A DNA stretch of 64,000 nt from Lewinellaceae bacterium. Its GTDB lineage: Bacteria; Bacteroidota; Bacteroidia; Chitinophagales; Saprospiraceae. The translations under genes were made by a program, and so were the position numbers. The stretch is from positions 186,001-250,000 of the forward strand of contig JACJYP010000002.1 in NCBI GenBank assembly GCA_020636045.1, read 5' to 3'. Each line of letters starts with the position of its first letter. Position 1 is the first letter of the stretch. This document shows, piece by piece, positions 32,696-44,500 of the stretch. A model generated the notes under the pieces. It was not told the DNA's origin, searched no databases, and saw only the letters and a list, made by a program, of their open reading frames with translations.

Positions 32696-35600
32696 ATGAA
32701 CAACTCGACAAAGCGTTGGCTGCTGCCGATGCTGGCTTCGGCTGTATTGCTATTGACAGCCGGACGCGTCTTTGCGCAGCCGTGTTCGATTGGCGCTATC
32801 GCTAATCCACTGAACATTGAACTGACTTTGAGTCCTACTACGGGAACCGCGGTACTTACCTCCGCGGATATTGTGGGGTTTTACTCAACCGGTCCTACAT
32901 GCGACCCGCTGTTGGCTTATAAATTGCGGTTTTTTGCCGACCAGGCACTCACTACCTTTAAGGGCACCTATTCATCTGCGTGTCTGGGTCAGGGCAGCAG
33001 TATTACCTATGACTGCTCCGACGTGAATACGGTCGATATCATTTGGGTGGCCATACACGACGGCCAAACAGATGCGAATCTGTTTACTTGCGAATACGAC
33101 GCCTCAACATTAAGTGAGGGGTATGAGGTTCGCGTAACCATTCGCGATAAAACCGCTCCCGATGCCGCTGCTCCGGCCAATCTGGTTGTAAGTACTGACG
33201 CCAGCGTTTGTACGGCGACTGCCCTTGCCGGTATCGATATGATGTTCGTGGCCAAAGCGGTGTATTCTGGCACTGCCGGCACCTATACCGATAACTGCCA
33301 GATCAATCTGAATATCACATACGAACTTACCGGTGCAACGGTTGTAGCGGAAACCACCGGCGCTGATGCCGGCGTAGAGACCTTTAACAAAGGCGTTACT
33401 ACGGTAACGTATCGCATTTACGACACCAAATACACACCGGGCGCCGGTCCGAATCCGCGTGTGGTGAGTTTTACCGTTACGGTAAACGATACAGAAAATC
33501 CTTCGATCTCCTGCCCGGTTAACCAGGTGCGCAATACAGACACGGATGTGTGCACCTATACAGCGGTAGGTTCTGAATTCGATCCGCTTTCATTTTCCGA
33601 TAACTGCCCGGGTGCGTCGTTGTCATACAGCATCGACGGTGGCGGATTTGTAAGCGGAACAACGCTCGCAGGCACTGTTTTTCCGGGTCCTACTCCCGGT
33701 CCGAATGTAACGACAGTTGAATGGAAGATCACCGACGCTGCAGGTAACATGGCTACCTGTGGTCCATTCAATGTCACGGTGAATGATGTACAGAAACCGA
33801 CCATTACATGTCCTGCAAATGCTACAAAAAACACCGATCCGGGTGTTTGTAACTATACGACCGTCGGTAATGAGTTCAACCCGACCGGTATGACTGACAA
33901 TTGCGGGATTGTTTTCTCGGGTACCAACCCTTCCAATTCCGAGGATGGCAGCGACGACCTGAACGGATATGTATTTCCATTGGGAATAACCAACGTAACC
34001 TGGGAAGTGGCCGATGCCAATGGCAATACGATGTCATGCGCCTTCTCGGTCACCGTTGAAGACCATGAGGCGCCGGTAGCGATGCAACTGCCTCCCGGCG
34101 GCCCCGTGACGTATCAATCTACTTTCAATGTGAACGTGGCTGCGGGCACTTGCTCACAAAACGTGACCTGGTATCGCCCGAATGTTGACGAATCCTGCTC
34201 GCCTCCGCCGAATCCCAATGCTTTTGCTACGCATTGCATTTCGGATAACTGTCCGCTTTCCTTCCCGGAAGCGACGCTTTCGGAAGAGCAGCCTATCATG
34301 CCGGACCTGATGGATTATCCGAACAGTACGTTCGCAACCTGCGGCACGCCTCCCTGCGACTTTTTTGTGGACGAAGGTGTAACGCCGTATCCATACGATC
34401 CGACCAATTTCCTGCATGCAGTAACGCCGGTGAACGCCGACTTTCCGGTGGGCACGACCAACCTGCGTTACTTCGTCACAGACGATCAGGGCAATACGAC
34501 CAGCATCGTGATCAGTGTTACGGTGAACGAGACGGAACTGCCGGTGGCTACCTGCCAGCCTACACTTACCCTTCCGCTGGATGCCAAAGGCGGTGTGAAG
34601 ATCACGGCTGCCCAGGTGAACAACGGCTCCTCGGACAACTGCGGTATTTTGAGCATGACGGTATCGCCGGATACGCTCAGCTGTGGCAGCGCCAGTCCGC
34701 AAACGCTTACCCTGACGGTAACCGACTTCAACAGTAATACGAAGACTTGCACCACCACGGTAAATATTGTCGATAACCTGGCTCCTGTCGTAGCGTGTCC
34801 CAATAATATCGTAACGGCTGCCGGTCCGATGTGCCTGAAAAATGCCACATCCATTGCCGAACTGGCCATGACCGGACAGATGAACGGCGCAGCGCTGACA
34901 GGTCCTGGTCAATACCAGGACAACTGCGGCGTAACCATGATCACTTACCTGCTCACAGGTCCCAACTTTACGGGTCCGGCCTCGGGGGCCTATCCTATTC
35001 CAGCGGGTGTGAACTTTGAAGACGGCCTTACCTCCGTTACCTATACATTTAAGGATGCAAAAGGCAACTCTACCGCCTGCAGTTTCAACGTCAGCATAGA
35101 AGACCTGCTGCCGCCTACGGCGACCTGCCCGGCCAACACTACGGTGAACGCGAATACAGGCGGCTGTATCGCCATCGTGAACTGGACACCTCCGACGTTT
35201 ACGGATGAATGCGATGCCACGCCGACAGTCACTTCCACGCATTCGCCGGGTTCGTTCTTCTTCTACGGTCCTACCCAGGTGACTTATACGGCTACTGACG
35301 ATGCCGGTAATGTAGGCAGTTGCACATTCATTGTAACGGTGCAGGACCTGCAGCCGCCGATGGCCAAGTGTAAGGATATTACGGTATCCCTCGGTGCCGG
35401 CGGTACAGTTACAGTTCAGGCCAGCCAGGTCGACAACGGAAGCACAGATAACTGTTTCTACGATTACAACCCGTCTAACCTGTCCTGGACGTTCAACTGC
35501 ACTAATAAAGGGCCTAATCAGGTGACGTTGTCGATCATCGACGGTCAGCCTCCCTTGCCCATGGGGAATGTATCTACCTGCCAGGCTATCATTACCGTGA

Positions 35601-38600
35601 AAGACAGCATTGCGGGTATTAAAGACCCCTCCATCACAAACTGCGCGGGTCACATACCTGCAGAGGTTGACCTAAGCACCAGCTGTGACGGTATTTTGAA
35701 TGCAGATGCATATTTTGCCATGCACTTTACGGTTACGGATAACACACTGAATTCCGTTCCTTCCTGCCCGCTGGACTTCGATCTGAAAGTACAGAATCCG
35801 CAGGGTGCCATAAGTGATTTTACTGAAGAATATCCCTGGACCTGTCTGAACGTCGGCGTGAATACCGTTACCTTCCAGGCGACGGATCACTTCGGCAATA
35901 CGACCATCTGTACCAAAATGATCACGGTGAACGATGTTACGCCTCCGACGATCATCGACGTCAACGATATTGCGCCGCCTACCGTAACGATCAATTGTCA
36001 GGATTGGGACGATGAAGACTTTGTGACGCTTGGACAGATCACGCTTGCAGATGTGGAGGATGCCTGTGATGATGACTGTGACGACGAGATATCCATTTCA
36101 TATACCGATCTTGTTATCCCCGGTACGCCGCCCTGCAATGATTTTATGGTCGAGCGCACCTGGGAGATTACGGACAAGGCTGGCAATTCAACTTTCCATG
36201 TTCAGACCTTCTCCATCGTTGACAACGAGCCGCCGACTTTTGTAAATGTGCAAACACAGGTAAATCTGGTGGCCAACAACCAGAACGATGCCCCTGCCTG
36301 CGTGGCACCGTTCACGATCGAACTGTTCAACAGCAATATCAGTGATAATTGCACGCCGGCGAATTTGTCGTTCTTCGATATTACATACGAGATTGAGTTC
36401 CCGGGAGGCTCTATGTTTACCGGAATGGGCTCAAGCGTGACGGAAAACTTCCCGATCGGTACCTCAACGGTGACCTTTACTGCTGCTGATCTGTGCGGTA
36501 ATGAGAGCTCTATTTCTATCGAAGTTAATGTAGACGATGAAGACGGGCCAGTGATCAACGAACCGTTCGGCTTCAACCTTGGCAACAACAAGAAGATATG
36601 CGATTCGACATTCGTGGTATTGAATGCTACGGGCAACTGCGGTAACAATTTTACCTGGTACCGTCCGACCCTGCAGGATTTCGATTTCCTCGACTGTTCG
36701 CCGCATTCGGTAACGGAAGTAGCCAGCAACCCCTCTGTACAGAGCGCTATTACCGCGTCTACTCCGTTTATTTATAACAACCCGCCGCTGTTCAGTATCG
36801 CTCCAACGGTTTTCTTCCCGGTTGGCAGCACGACGATTACTTATACGGCAACGGATATGCCTTTCGGGAATACTACCATATGTTCCTTTACAGTAAAAGT
36901 GGTGGATACCGAAGCGCCCGAGATCAATTGCCCGGGTCCGCAAACCCTGTCCATTTCATCGGGTTGCGTTGGCATTACCACTGTACCCAGTTATCTGAAC
37001 GGCGTACAGGTGACCGACAACTGCCCGAACAACATCACGCTGATGCAGACGCCGGTTGCCGGCACCCTGCTTTCCAGTGTAGTAGATACCGTAAAGGCAG
37101 GTAAAGTATTCACTGTGAAGATCAAGGCTTCCGACAGCCAGATGAACAACCTGGCGGATTCCTGCACCTTTACTGTTACGCTCGTCGACGGCGATGCACC
37201 GGTACCTGATGAGCCGATCCTGCCGACGATCACCAGTTTCTGCGGCAAGGACACGGTAGCAGCGCCTTCTGCGACAGATTGCGATGGTACCGTTTTCGTT
37301 ACGATCTACGGCACGCCTTCAGTTACGGTGTTGGGTATCCTGCCTCCGCTGGTGCCCGGCGGTCCGCCGCGCTACATCATTCCGGCCGGCAACTACGCCA
37401 TCACCTGGTCGTACACCGACCCGCAGATGAATACGACGACGCAGTTGCAGAGTGTGAATATTTTTGTAGACAATATTCCGCCGACACCGCTGTGTAAATC
37501 AAACTTTTCTGTTGATCTGAGTCCGGCAGGCGACTACGCCTTGTCAATCAATGAGGTCGACAACGGCAGCTTTGATCAGCACATGTGCGGACCTGTTACA
37601 CTCTCGCTGAATCCGGCAATATTGACCTGCGCCAATATCAACACACCCGCCAATGTAGCCCTGGTCGTCACCGACGTAGCGGGTAACGTGGCACAGTGTG
37701 TGGTCGCTGTGACAGTAAATGACGTGACTGCTCCGATCCTGTCGCCCATTCCGGCCAATGATACGGTGGAAGCCTGCGATATGATCCCGGTGCCTGCGCT
37801 GATCAGCGCAGTGGATGTTTGCGACCAGAATGTAAGCATCTCGTATACACAGGATACCATTAGCTACGTAAACCTGTACAAATACACGATCCGCCGCACC
37901 TGGGTTGCCATGGACGATTCCGGCAACACTTCTTCGGGCAGCCAAACGATCGTCATTCAGGATACTGAAGCGCCGGTGTTCGACGCGTCCACGCCCGATA
38001 CGATCATTGTGGTGACCGATCTGAACAACCTGGATTGCAAAGACACGGTAGCGATCAACATCGCACCTTTTGTCAGTGATTGTGATTCGACAACCCTGAT
38101 GATCACCAACTCGCGGACGGGTCAGGGCGCCGATTATTTCGAAATCCTTTCGAAAGGCACGTACCTCCTGCAGTTTACTGCCAAAGACGGCAACAACAAT
38201 ATTTCGACGCATACGATCACCATTATCGTAAAAGACGGCACCAACCCGATCGCTGCATGTATCAACGGCGTAAGTGTCGCCTTGCAATCGTCGGGAACGG
38301 TAACAGTCACTTCGCTGAATATCAACGCCAGCAGCTCTGACAACTGTACGGCACAGCAAGACCTCTTGCTTCAGATCCAGCGGCTCGACCCGCTGGGTCC
38401 GATCACGAACAGCATTACGTTCAATTGCGACGACGCGGACGGTGTGACGAAGCATCCGGTCAAACTGTACGTACAGGATGAAGCCGGTAACGAGTCGACC
38501 TGCGAAACGTTCATCATTGTTCAGGATAACGTATTCCCGCAGATCACCTCCTGCCCGCCGCATAAAAAAGTGCAGTGTACGACCGATATCGATCCTTCCG

Positions 38601-41473
38601 TACAGGGCATAGCAACGGCTACCGATAACTGTTCGATCGATGCGATCACCTTCTCGGATTCTATCCATGCCGGCAGCGGCGATACCTGCTACCAGGTATA
38701 CCGCACCTGGATGGCGTTCGACCAGGCCAACAACCTGACTACCTGTGTGCAGATCTTCAGCGTGCAGGATACGATCAAGCCTGTATTGAGCGCTTATCCG
38801 CCCGACGATACGATCAGTTGCGCGCAAGGCCTGCCCGCTCCTTCGCTGGTAACGGCTACCGACAATTGCACGCAGGACGTAGTCGTGCTGCTGCAACAGG
38901 ATACGATCGACATCGCACCTGGCCCCTGCGGACAGTTTACCTTCACTGTCGTGCGCACGCGTACCGCTGTCGATGATTGCGGCAACGAAGAAGTACATAC
39001 CCGCCTGATCAGGATCGTCGATAACGAGATCCCGCAGTTCCTGGGTATGCCCGATACGATCATGATCAGTTCGGCCGATTACCCGCCGAACATGAACTGC
39101 ACAGTGCCACTGTCGCTCAACATCGGTCAGTACCTGACCGACTGCGAACCCGATTCCGTGATCACCGTGACCAATACCGCGCCGCATGGCGATGGCGGAC
39201 TGGATATAAGCGGAGATTACGAAGTGGGCACCTATAATATTATGTTCACTGCAACGGATGCCTGTGGAAACATGAATATGGATTCGATCATGGTGATCGT
39301 GATCGATAACAGCATTCCGACAGTGGTTTGTAATGACAATGTAGTGATATCGCTCGGCACCAATGGCGAAGCCATGATCGCTGCCGACGACATCGACCTG
39401 GGCAGCAATGACAACTGCGAGATCGATACGATGTTCCTGTCACAGTCCTTGTTCGATTGCCAGGATCTGGGTATCAACGAGGTTATGCTGACGGTGGTCG
39501 ACGTGAACGGAAACTCCAATTTCTGTACGGTAGACGTGAATGTGATGCTCGGTGTGAATGCCGGCTTCTCGCTCACTACTTCCGGCACGCCCGAAACCTA
39601 CTACGGCGCCGACGACGGCACGGCCGAAGCAATGGCAACGGGTGGTTCCGGAAACTTCTCCTACACCTGGAGCACCGGCGATACGACCGCTACGATCGAC
39701 AGCCTGCCCGCCGGTATTTATACCGTAACGGTACTGGATAACGAAAGCGGATGCCTGCAGGTGGATACTGCAATGGTAGAACCCGGCGCCAAGATCACGG
39801 TGTCGGTGGACAACGGCGAAGGCTGCCAGGGTCAGACGATCTCCATTCCGGTGACGGTTGACAACTTTATCAATGTAACAGGTTTCTCGTTTACCCTGAA
39901 CCCGGCTGATCCGAACGTCGCAACCATTCTCGGTGTGACGAATATTCACCCCGATCTCGTCGACGAATTGACCGTCAACGTACTCGGCGGCGGCAATCTC
40001 GGCATCTTCTGGTTCGACTCGACGCTGACCCTGCCCAACGGCACGGTGCTGTTCAACATGGATGTCATGTTCGGTACCGCAGCAGTGGGTTCTGTCACGA
40101 CGATCGAGGTCACTGACGCGCCGGTGAGCCTGCAGTTTACGCAGGACAGCAGCGGTGTATCCGTAGCAGTCGACATGGTCGATCTGGTCGATGGCGAAGT
40201 CGAGATCACCTGTGCATTGCCCGACCTGGAAATTGGCGGCGACATTCAGACCTGGAGGGTGCCGACCCTTCCGGTACCGGGTGTGGACGTAACATTGACG
40301 GGTACGATCATGGCTAACCAGACCACTGGTCTTGCCGGCACTTATCTCTTCGGCGTGCCTGACAATGCCAATACGACAGTGAAATGCTTCAAGGACACTC
40401 CGGGCAACGAAGGTTTGACGGGTAGCGACGTGCTGCTCATCAAGCGCCATGTACTGATGATCCAGCAACTGACATCTCCCTACCAGTACGTAGCGGCCGA
40501 TGTCAGCGGCGACGGCAACCTCTCTCTGATCGACTATGCACGTATTCAGGAGGTAGCACTCGGCACCAAACAGCATATCACGGGTTCGCTCGACTGGAGG
40601 TTCATTCCGAAGTCATACGTATTCCCGACACCTGATCCGCTGAGTGCGCCGATCCCCGACAGCATCAGCCACATGCCGGTAGATATGAGTTATCTGGACG
40701 ACGATTTTGTCGCAGTACGCATGGGTGACGTGAACGGCAGCATCATGCCTACCTTCACCAACGATGATGTGGACGACCGTTCGGATATCTTCCGCTTCCG
40801 CCTCGAGGATCGTGCATTCCACGTTGGCGAGACGATCGAAGTGCCTTTCCGCGCAAGCGACTTCACAGAGCGTTCCGGTTATCAGTTGACCATCAATTTC
40901 GATCCGAAAGCGTTCGAACTCGACGGCATCGTACCGGGCGTACTGCCTGATATGAACAGTGCGAACTTCGGCACCACCCGTTTGGATGAAGGCTTCCTGA
41001 CTACGCTTTGGGTAACAGCGGAGCCGGTGACGGTCGCCGATGGCGAGGTGCTCTTCACGCTCAAATTCAAAGTTTTGCGCAGCGGAACTTCCCTGGCGCC
41101 GGTATTGAACCCGGGCTCGCAGGTAACCCGCGCTGAAGCATACAATCGCGACGGCGGTACCATGAAACTCGATTTCGAGTTCGTACATCCTCAGACCGGT
41201 GTTGATGCAGGCGTTTTCGCCCTGTATCAGAACCAGCCGAACCCGTTCAATAATTCGACGACCATCGGATTCCGTTTGCCGGAGTCCGGCCGTGCCGCAC
41301 TGCGTATTTTCAACGCATCCGGCCAGCTGGTAAAAACTGTGGTAGGCAACTTCGAGAAGGGTTACAACGAGGTGACTTTCCGCCGTGATGAATTCGGTAC
41401 TCCGGGCGTATACTACTACGAACTGGAAACGCCGATGCACAGCGATCGCAAAAAGATGATTTTGATTGATTAA
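32696..41473 (+). CDS. Giant HYR-repeat surface protein with SprB repeat, cohesin/dockerin-like modules and type A CTD
   Basis: A 2,925-residue secreted protein. The signal peptide is MNNSTKRWLLPMLASAVLLL...VFAQ. Residues about 150-2290 are some 22 HYR-like Ig modules, each ending in a (V/I)TVND-type strand and carrying DNC and CP pairs (ISCPVNQVRN, TCPANATKN, ITSCPPHKK). Then a SprB-type repeat (GGSGNFSYTWSTGDTTATID, about 2290-2365), a cohesin-like domain (about 2365-2505), a dockerin-like calcium repeat (AADVSGDGNLSLIDYARIQE, about 2568-2690), a second cohesin-like domain, and a type A T9SS CTD (YQNQPNPFNNSTTIGFRLPE ... KKMILID). It is a probable adhesin or motility surface protein. An upstream in-frame start is possible. 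Confidence 0.9.
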   Translation: MNNSTKRWLLPMLASAVLLLTAGRVFAQPCSIGAIANPLNIELTLSPTTGTAVLTSADIVGFYSTGPTCDPLLAYKLRFFADQALTTFKGTYSSACLGQGSSITYDCSDVNTVDIIWVAIHDGQTDANLFTCEYDASTLSEGYEVRVTIRDKTAPDAAAPANLVVSTDASVCTATALAGIDMMFVAKAVYSGTAGTYTDNCQINLNITYELTGATVVAETTGADAGVETFNKGVTTVTYRIYDTKYTPGAGPNPRVVSFTVTVNDTENPSISCPVNQVRNTDTDVCTYTAVGSEFDPLSFSDNCPGASLSYSIDGGGFVSGTTLAGTVFPGPTPGPNVTTVEWKITDAAGNMATCGPFNVTVNDVQKPTITCPANATKNTDPGVCNYTTVGNEFNPTGMTDNCGIVFSGTNPSNSEDGSDDLNGYVFPLGITNVTWEVADANGNTMSCAFSVTVEDHEAPVAMQLPPGGPVTYQSTFNVNVAAGTCSQNVTWYRPNVDESCSPPPNPNAFATHCISDNCPLSFPEATLSEEQPIMPDLMDYPNSTFATCGTPPCDFFVDEGVTPYPYDPTNFLHAVTPVNADFPVGTTNLRYFVTDDQGNTTSIVISVTVNETELPVATCQPTLTLPLDAKGGVKITAAQVNNGSSDNCGILSMTVSPDTLSCGSASPQTLTLTVTDFNSNTKTCTTTVNIVDNLAPVVACPNNIVTAAGPMCLKNATSIAELAMTGQMNGAALTGPGQYQDNCGVTMITYLLTGPNFTGPASGAYPIPAGVNFEDGLTSVTYTFKDAKGNSTACSFNVSIEDLLPPTATCPANTTVNANTGGCIAIVNWTPPTFTDECDATPTVTSTHSPGSFFFYGPTQVTYTATDDAGNVGSCTFIVTVQDLQPPMAKCKDITVSLGAGGTVTVQASQVDNGSTDNCFYDYNPSNLSWTFNCTNKGPNQVTLSIIDGQPPLPMGNVSTCQAIITVKDSIAGIKDPSITNCAGHIPAEVDLSTSCDGILNADAYFAMHFTVTDNTLNSVPSCPLDFDLKVQNPQGAISDFTEEYPWTCLNVGVNTVTFQATDHFGNTTICTKMITVNDVTPPTIIDVNDIAPPTVTINCQDWDDEDFVTLGQITLADVEDACDDDCDDEISISYTDLVIPGTPPCNDFMVERTWEITDKAGNSTFHVQTFSIVDNEPPTFVNVQTQVNLVANNQNDAPACVAPFTIELFNSNISDNCTPANLSFFDITYEIEFPGGSMFTGMGSSVTENFPIGTSTVTFTAADLCGNESSISIEVNVDDEDGPVINEPFGFNLGNNKKICDSTFVVLNATGNCGNNFTWYRPTLQDFDFLDCSPHSVTEVASNPSVQSAITASTPFIYNNPPLFSIAPTVFFPVGSTTITYTATDMPFGNTTICSFTVKVVDTEAPEINCPGPQTLSISSGCVGITTVPSYLNGVQVTDNCPNNITLMQTPVAGTLLSSVVDTVKAGKVFTVKIKASDSQMNNLADSCTFTVTLVDGDAPVPDEPILPTITSFCGKDTVAAPSATDCDGTVFVTIYGTPSVTVLGILPPLVPGGPPRYIIPAGNYAITWSYTDPQMNTTTQLQSVNIFVDNIPPTPLCKSNFSVDLSPAGDYALSINEVDNGSFDQHMCGPVTLSLNPAILTCANINTPANVALVVTDVAGNVAQCVVAVTVNDVTAPILSPIPANDTVEACDMIPVPALISAVDVCDQNVSISYTQDTISYVNLYKYTIRRTWVAMDDSGNTSSGSQTIVIQDTEAPVFDASTPDTIIVVTDLNNLDCKDTVAINIAPFVSDCDSTTLMITNSRTGQGADYFEILSKGTYLLQFTAKDGNNNISTHTITIIVKDGTNPIAACINGVSVALQSSGTVTVTSLNINASSSDNCTAQQDLLLQIQRLDPLGPITNSITFNCDDADGVTKHPVKLYVQDEAGNESTCETFIIVQDNVFPQITSCPPHKKVQCTTDIDPSVQGIATATDNCSIDAITFSDSIHAGSGDTCYQVYRTWMAFDQANNLTTCVQIFSVQDTIKPVLSAYPPDDTISCAQGLPAPSLVTATDNCTQDVVVLLQQDTIDIAPGPCGQFTFTVVRTRTAVDDCGNEEVHTRLIRIVDNEIPQFLGMPDTIMISSADYPPNMNCTVPLSLNIGQYLTDCEPDSVITVTNTAPHGDGGLDISGDYEVGTYNIMFTATDACGNMNMDSIMVIVIDNSIPTVVCNDNVVISLGTNGEAMIAADDIDLGSNDNCEIDTMFLSQSLFDCQDLGINEVMLTVVDVNGNSNFCTVDVNVMLGVNAGFSLTTSGTPETYYGADDGTAEAMATGGSGNFSYTWSTGDTTATIDSLPAGIYTVTVLDNESGCLQVDTAMVEPGAKITVSVDNGEGCQGQTISIPVTVDNFINVTGFSFTLNPADPNVATILGVTNIHPDLVDELTVNVLGGGNLGIFWFDSTLTLPNGTVLFNMDVMFGTAAVGSVTTIEVTDAPVSLQFTQDSSGVSVAVDMVDLVDGEVEITCALPDLEIGGDIQTWRVPTLPVPGVDVTLTGTIMANQTTGLAGTYLFGVPDNANTTVKCFKDTPGNEGLTGSDVLLIKRHVLMIQQLTSPYQYVAADVSGDGNLSLIDYARIQEVALGTKQHITGSLDWRFIPKSYVFPTPDPLSAPIPDSISHMPVDMSYLDDDFVAVRMGDVNGSIMPTFTNDDVDDRSDIFRFRLEDRAFHVGETIEVPFRASDFTERSGYQLTINFDPKAFELDGIVPGVLPDMNSANFGTTRLDEGFLTTLWVTAEPVTVADGEVLFTLKFKVLRSGTSLAPVLNPGSQVTRAEAYNRDGGTMKLDFEFVHPQTGVDAGVFALYQNQPNPFNNSTTIGFRLPESGRAALRIFNASGQLVKTVVGNFEKGYNEVTFRRDEFGTPGVYYYELETPMHSDRKKMILID

Positions 41474-41480
41474 AAAGCAG

Positions 41481-41550
41481 CCTCCCCCGTCTCCTCCAGG
41501 GATTGAGCACCTCTGTGCTTTTACCTGGAGGAGTATGGGGGGAGGCTTTT
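41481..41550 (+). terminator. Long hairpin between the two HYR genes
   Basis: CCTCCCCC (41481-41488) with GGGGGAGG (41538-41545) and CTCCTCCAGG (41491-41500) with CCTGGAGGAG (41524-41533) form one 18-bp stem, followed by TTTT. It ends 14 bases before the next ATG, so it can act as a terminator for the first gene and an attenuator for the second. Confidence 0.8.
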
Positions 41551-41563
41551 AACTTTTACAACC

Positions 41564-44500
41564 ATGAGAAATATTCTATTAATCCTAATCCTCTTTGCAT
41601 CGCTCATCTGCGCGCGCGAAGCATCGGCTCAAACTGTCACTCTTAAAACGGACTCTGTCAGCATCGACTGTGCATCTTCCGATACCTTTCTGGTGCCGAT
41701 CAGGGTTTTTAATTTCAATAGCATCGGCTCATTCCAGTTCACGTTGATGTGGGATACGAGCCGGCTGGACTACATTTACACTACTCCGCTGAACCCGGTC
41801 TTTCTCGGCAACGGGATCGATGTGGGTTTTGATACGACCACATTTATCAACCAGGGCAAGATCACGTTTATCTGGACGAATTCGAACGGCGGCACAGCCC
41901 CTGACAGTTCCGTGGTATTCTCCCTGGCATTCACCCGCACCGGCGGCCCCTTTGCGCCCCTGATGTTTGTGAATTCGCCGGCAGTGGTTGAAGTCGCCAA
42001 TGAAAGCGGCGATATTTTACCGGTAATGCTGATGCCGGGAGGCGTGCAGCCGATCGACGACGAAGCGCCGGCGATTACCTGCCCGGCCGATGTGACCGTG
42101 CAGGGCAACGGACCGACTCCGGTAAACGGCATCGCCCCGGACAGCATATCCGATAACTGTGCACCGGTCGCCAGCGTAGGCTGGTCGTCTTCAGGTGCTA
42201 CGGTCGCTGATATGCCCGACGACCCCGATGCCAGCGGCGCCAATTTCAATGTCGGTAGTTCCACCGTCACCTACACGGCCACCGATGTAGGCGGCAACAC
42301 GGCGACCTGTTCGTTTACGGTCGAAGTGGAACTTTCCAATACCAGCGATACGCTGACCATCATCGCCGCCAATGCCTCAACTTCCTGCAACCAGACGGTT
42401 TCCATTGATATTACAGCCCTGAACTTCGATTCACTCGGCTCTTTGCAGTTTTCGCTCGGCTGGGACTTTTCGGTGCTGCAATACAGTTCGGTCAGCAATT
42501 TCAACCCTGCATTGCAGTTGCTGGCTTCGGATTTCGGTACGACACAAACGGCCAACGGCCTGCTTACTTTTCTCTGGACGACTGACGCCGCACAGGGCAC
42601 CTCCCTTCCCGACGGTGCGGTGTTGTTCACGATCAACCTGAACGTGATCGGCACGGGCGGCGCCAATTCCGGAATTGTATTCGGCGATGTGCCCAGTATA
42701 CGTGAAGCGGTATCCAATGCTTCCGGCTCTCCCGAGGAGATCCCCGCGATCTGGATAAACGGCACGGTGAACGTAGTGGATGACTTTCCGCCGATCCTGG
42801 CTTGCCCCGATAATGTTGCGGTCGACCTTCCAAACGGCAACGTCAACGTAATGGTCAGCGGCCTGGAACCTACGGCACTGCAGGACAACTGCGGCGGCAC
42901 CGTTGCACTGAACTATGCAACAACGGGCGCTACGACGGGCCAGGGAACAGGTAATGCCAACGGAACCTATAACCCCGGCGTCACGACGGTGACCTATACG
43001 GCAACCGATCAGGCAGGCAATACTTCTACCTGCTCATTCACGGTTACGGTAAATGCAGCCGGACTGCTGACACTTATGCTGGACACGGTTGCCGTGGATT
43101 GCCAGGGCGCCGGTTCGCAAATCGCAGTAAATCTCACGGTTGAGAACTGGGATGATATTGTCGGCCTGCAATTCTCAGTGAACTGGGATCAAACGGTGCT
43201 GCAATTCGATACTGTATCCAATGATTTTCCCGGCCTCAACCTGACGGGCGGTGATTTTAACTTCAATACGGCCCCGAACGGTACTTTCTCGTTCTTCGCC
43301 GGCGGACCTGGCAGCAACTGGCCCCAGATCCCCGATGGAGGCATATTCTTTACCATCTACTTTACCGTTCTCGATCCTGCCTCTACTTCGAATATTGGCT
43401 TTACCGGGTTTATCGAAGCGATCAACAGCGGCATCAATACCGTGCCGGTGACTACGATCGGCGGGTTCTTCCAGCCCGGCGCCGACATGACGCCTCCTGC
43501 GGTCATATGTCCGGCCGATATCACGGTCGATGCCGTTGCCAATGAATGCAACGCCAACGTCATGGTGCCGCTTCCCACTGCCGACGACCCTTGTAGCGGG
43601 ATTGACAGCATCACCAGAACTCCCACCGGCGATGTTTTCAACGCAGGGATAACGACCGTAATTTATACGGTGACTGACAGCGCAGGCAATTCTGCGACCT
43701 GTTCGATGATGATCACAGTGGTTGACAACAACCCGCCGGAATTTCTGAACTGCCCGACAGGCGTAACGGATGTAGCCCCCGGTTTTGCCTGTGAAACACA
43801 GGTAACCTGGACGCCTCCGACGGCCATCGATGCCTGCGGCCAGACCGATCTGACTGTCGTGTCGAACTTTACGCCCGACAGCATATTTCCGGTAGGCCAG
43901 ACGCTGGTATTGTACACTGTGACCGATATAACGATGAACACGGCTTCCTGTAGTTTCCTCGTGACGGTTCAGGATACGGCAGCGCCTGTGATCGTTTGCC
44001 CGAGTGACTTCACCGTTTCTCCCGACGGTTCGCCGGGCTGTACGGCAGTTGTTCAATTTGCTGTAACGGCTTTCGATAATTGCGATCAGGATGTCGAACT
44101 GAACGGCACGGTCGCTTCGAACACCGTTTTCCAGCCGGGCAATACCCAGGTGATGTACGAGGCCATCGACGATTTTAACAATACCTCTTCCTGCCTGTTT
44201 GTTGTAACAGTACTGGACGACAGTATACCGACGGTTGTCTGCCCTGAAGACATCGTGGTGACGGCATCGCAGGATACCTGCGGCGCATTCCCCGATTGGA
44301 CGGATGCGACTGCTACGGATGATTGCTCGGGCGTACTCACGCCGACTTCAACGGTCCTGTCGGGTAGTTTTTTCCCCGTCGGCAACACAGTGGTAACCTA
44401 TACCGCGGTCGACGATGCCGGCAACGAAGGCACCTGCAGTTTCCAGGTGACGGTCACGGAAGACGTGCCGCCGATTATTCTGGGCTGCCCCAACAGTCTT

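Noticed and set aside
34154..39187. Long open frames on the minus strand inside the giant HYR gene (about 500-550 residues)
   Set aside because: They oppose a protein with a clear signal peptide, repeated domains and CTD; the translations are Arg-rich with no domain, a result of codon use on the coding strand. The same holds for a frame at 47744-49750.
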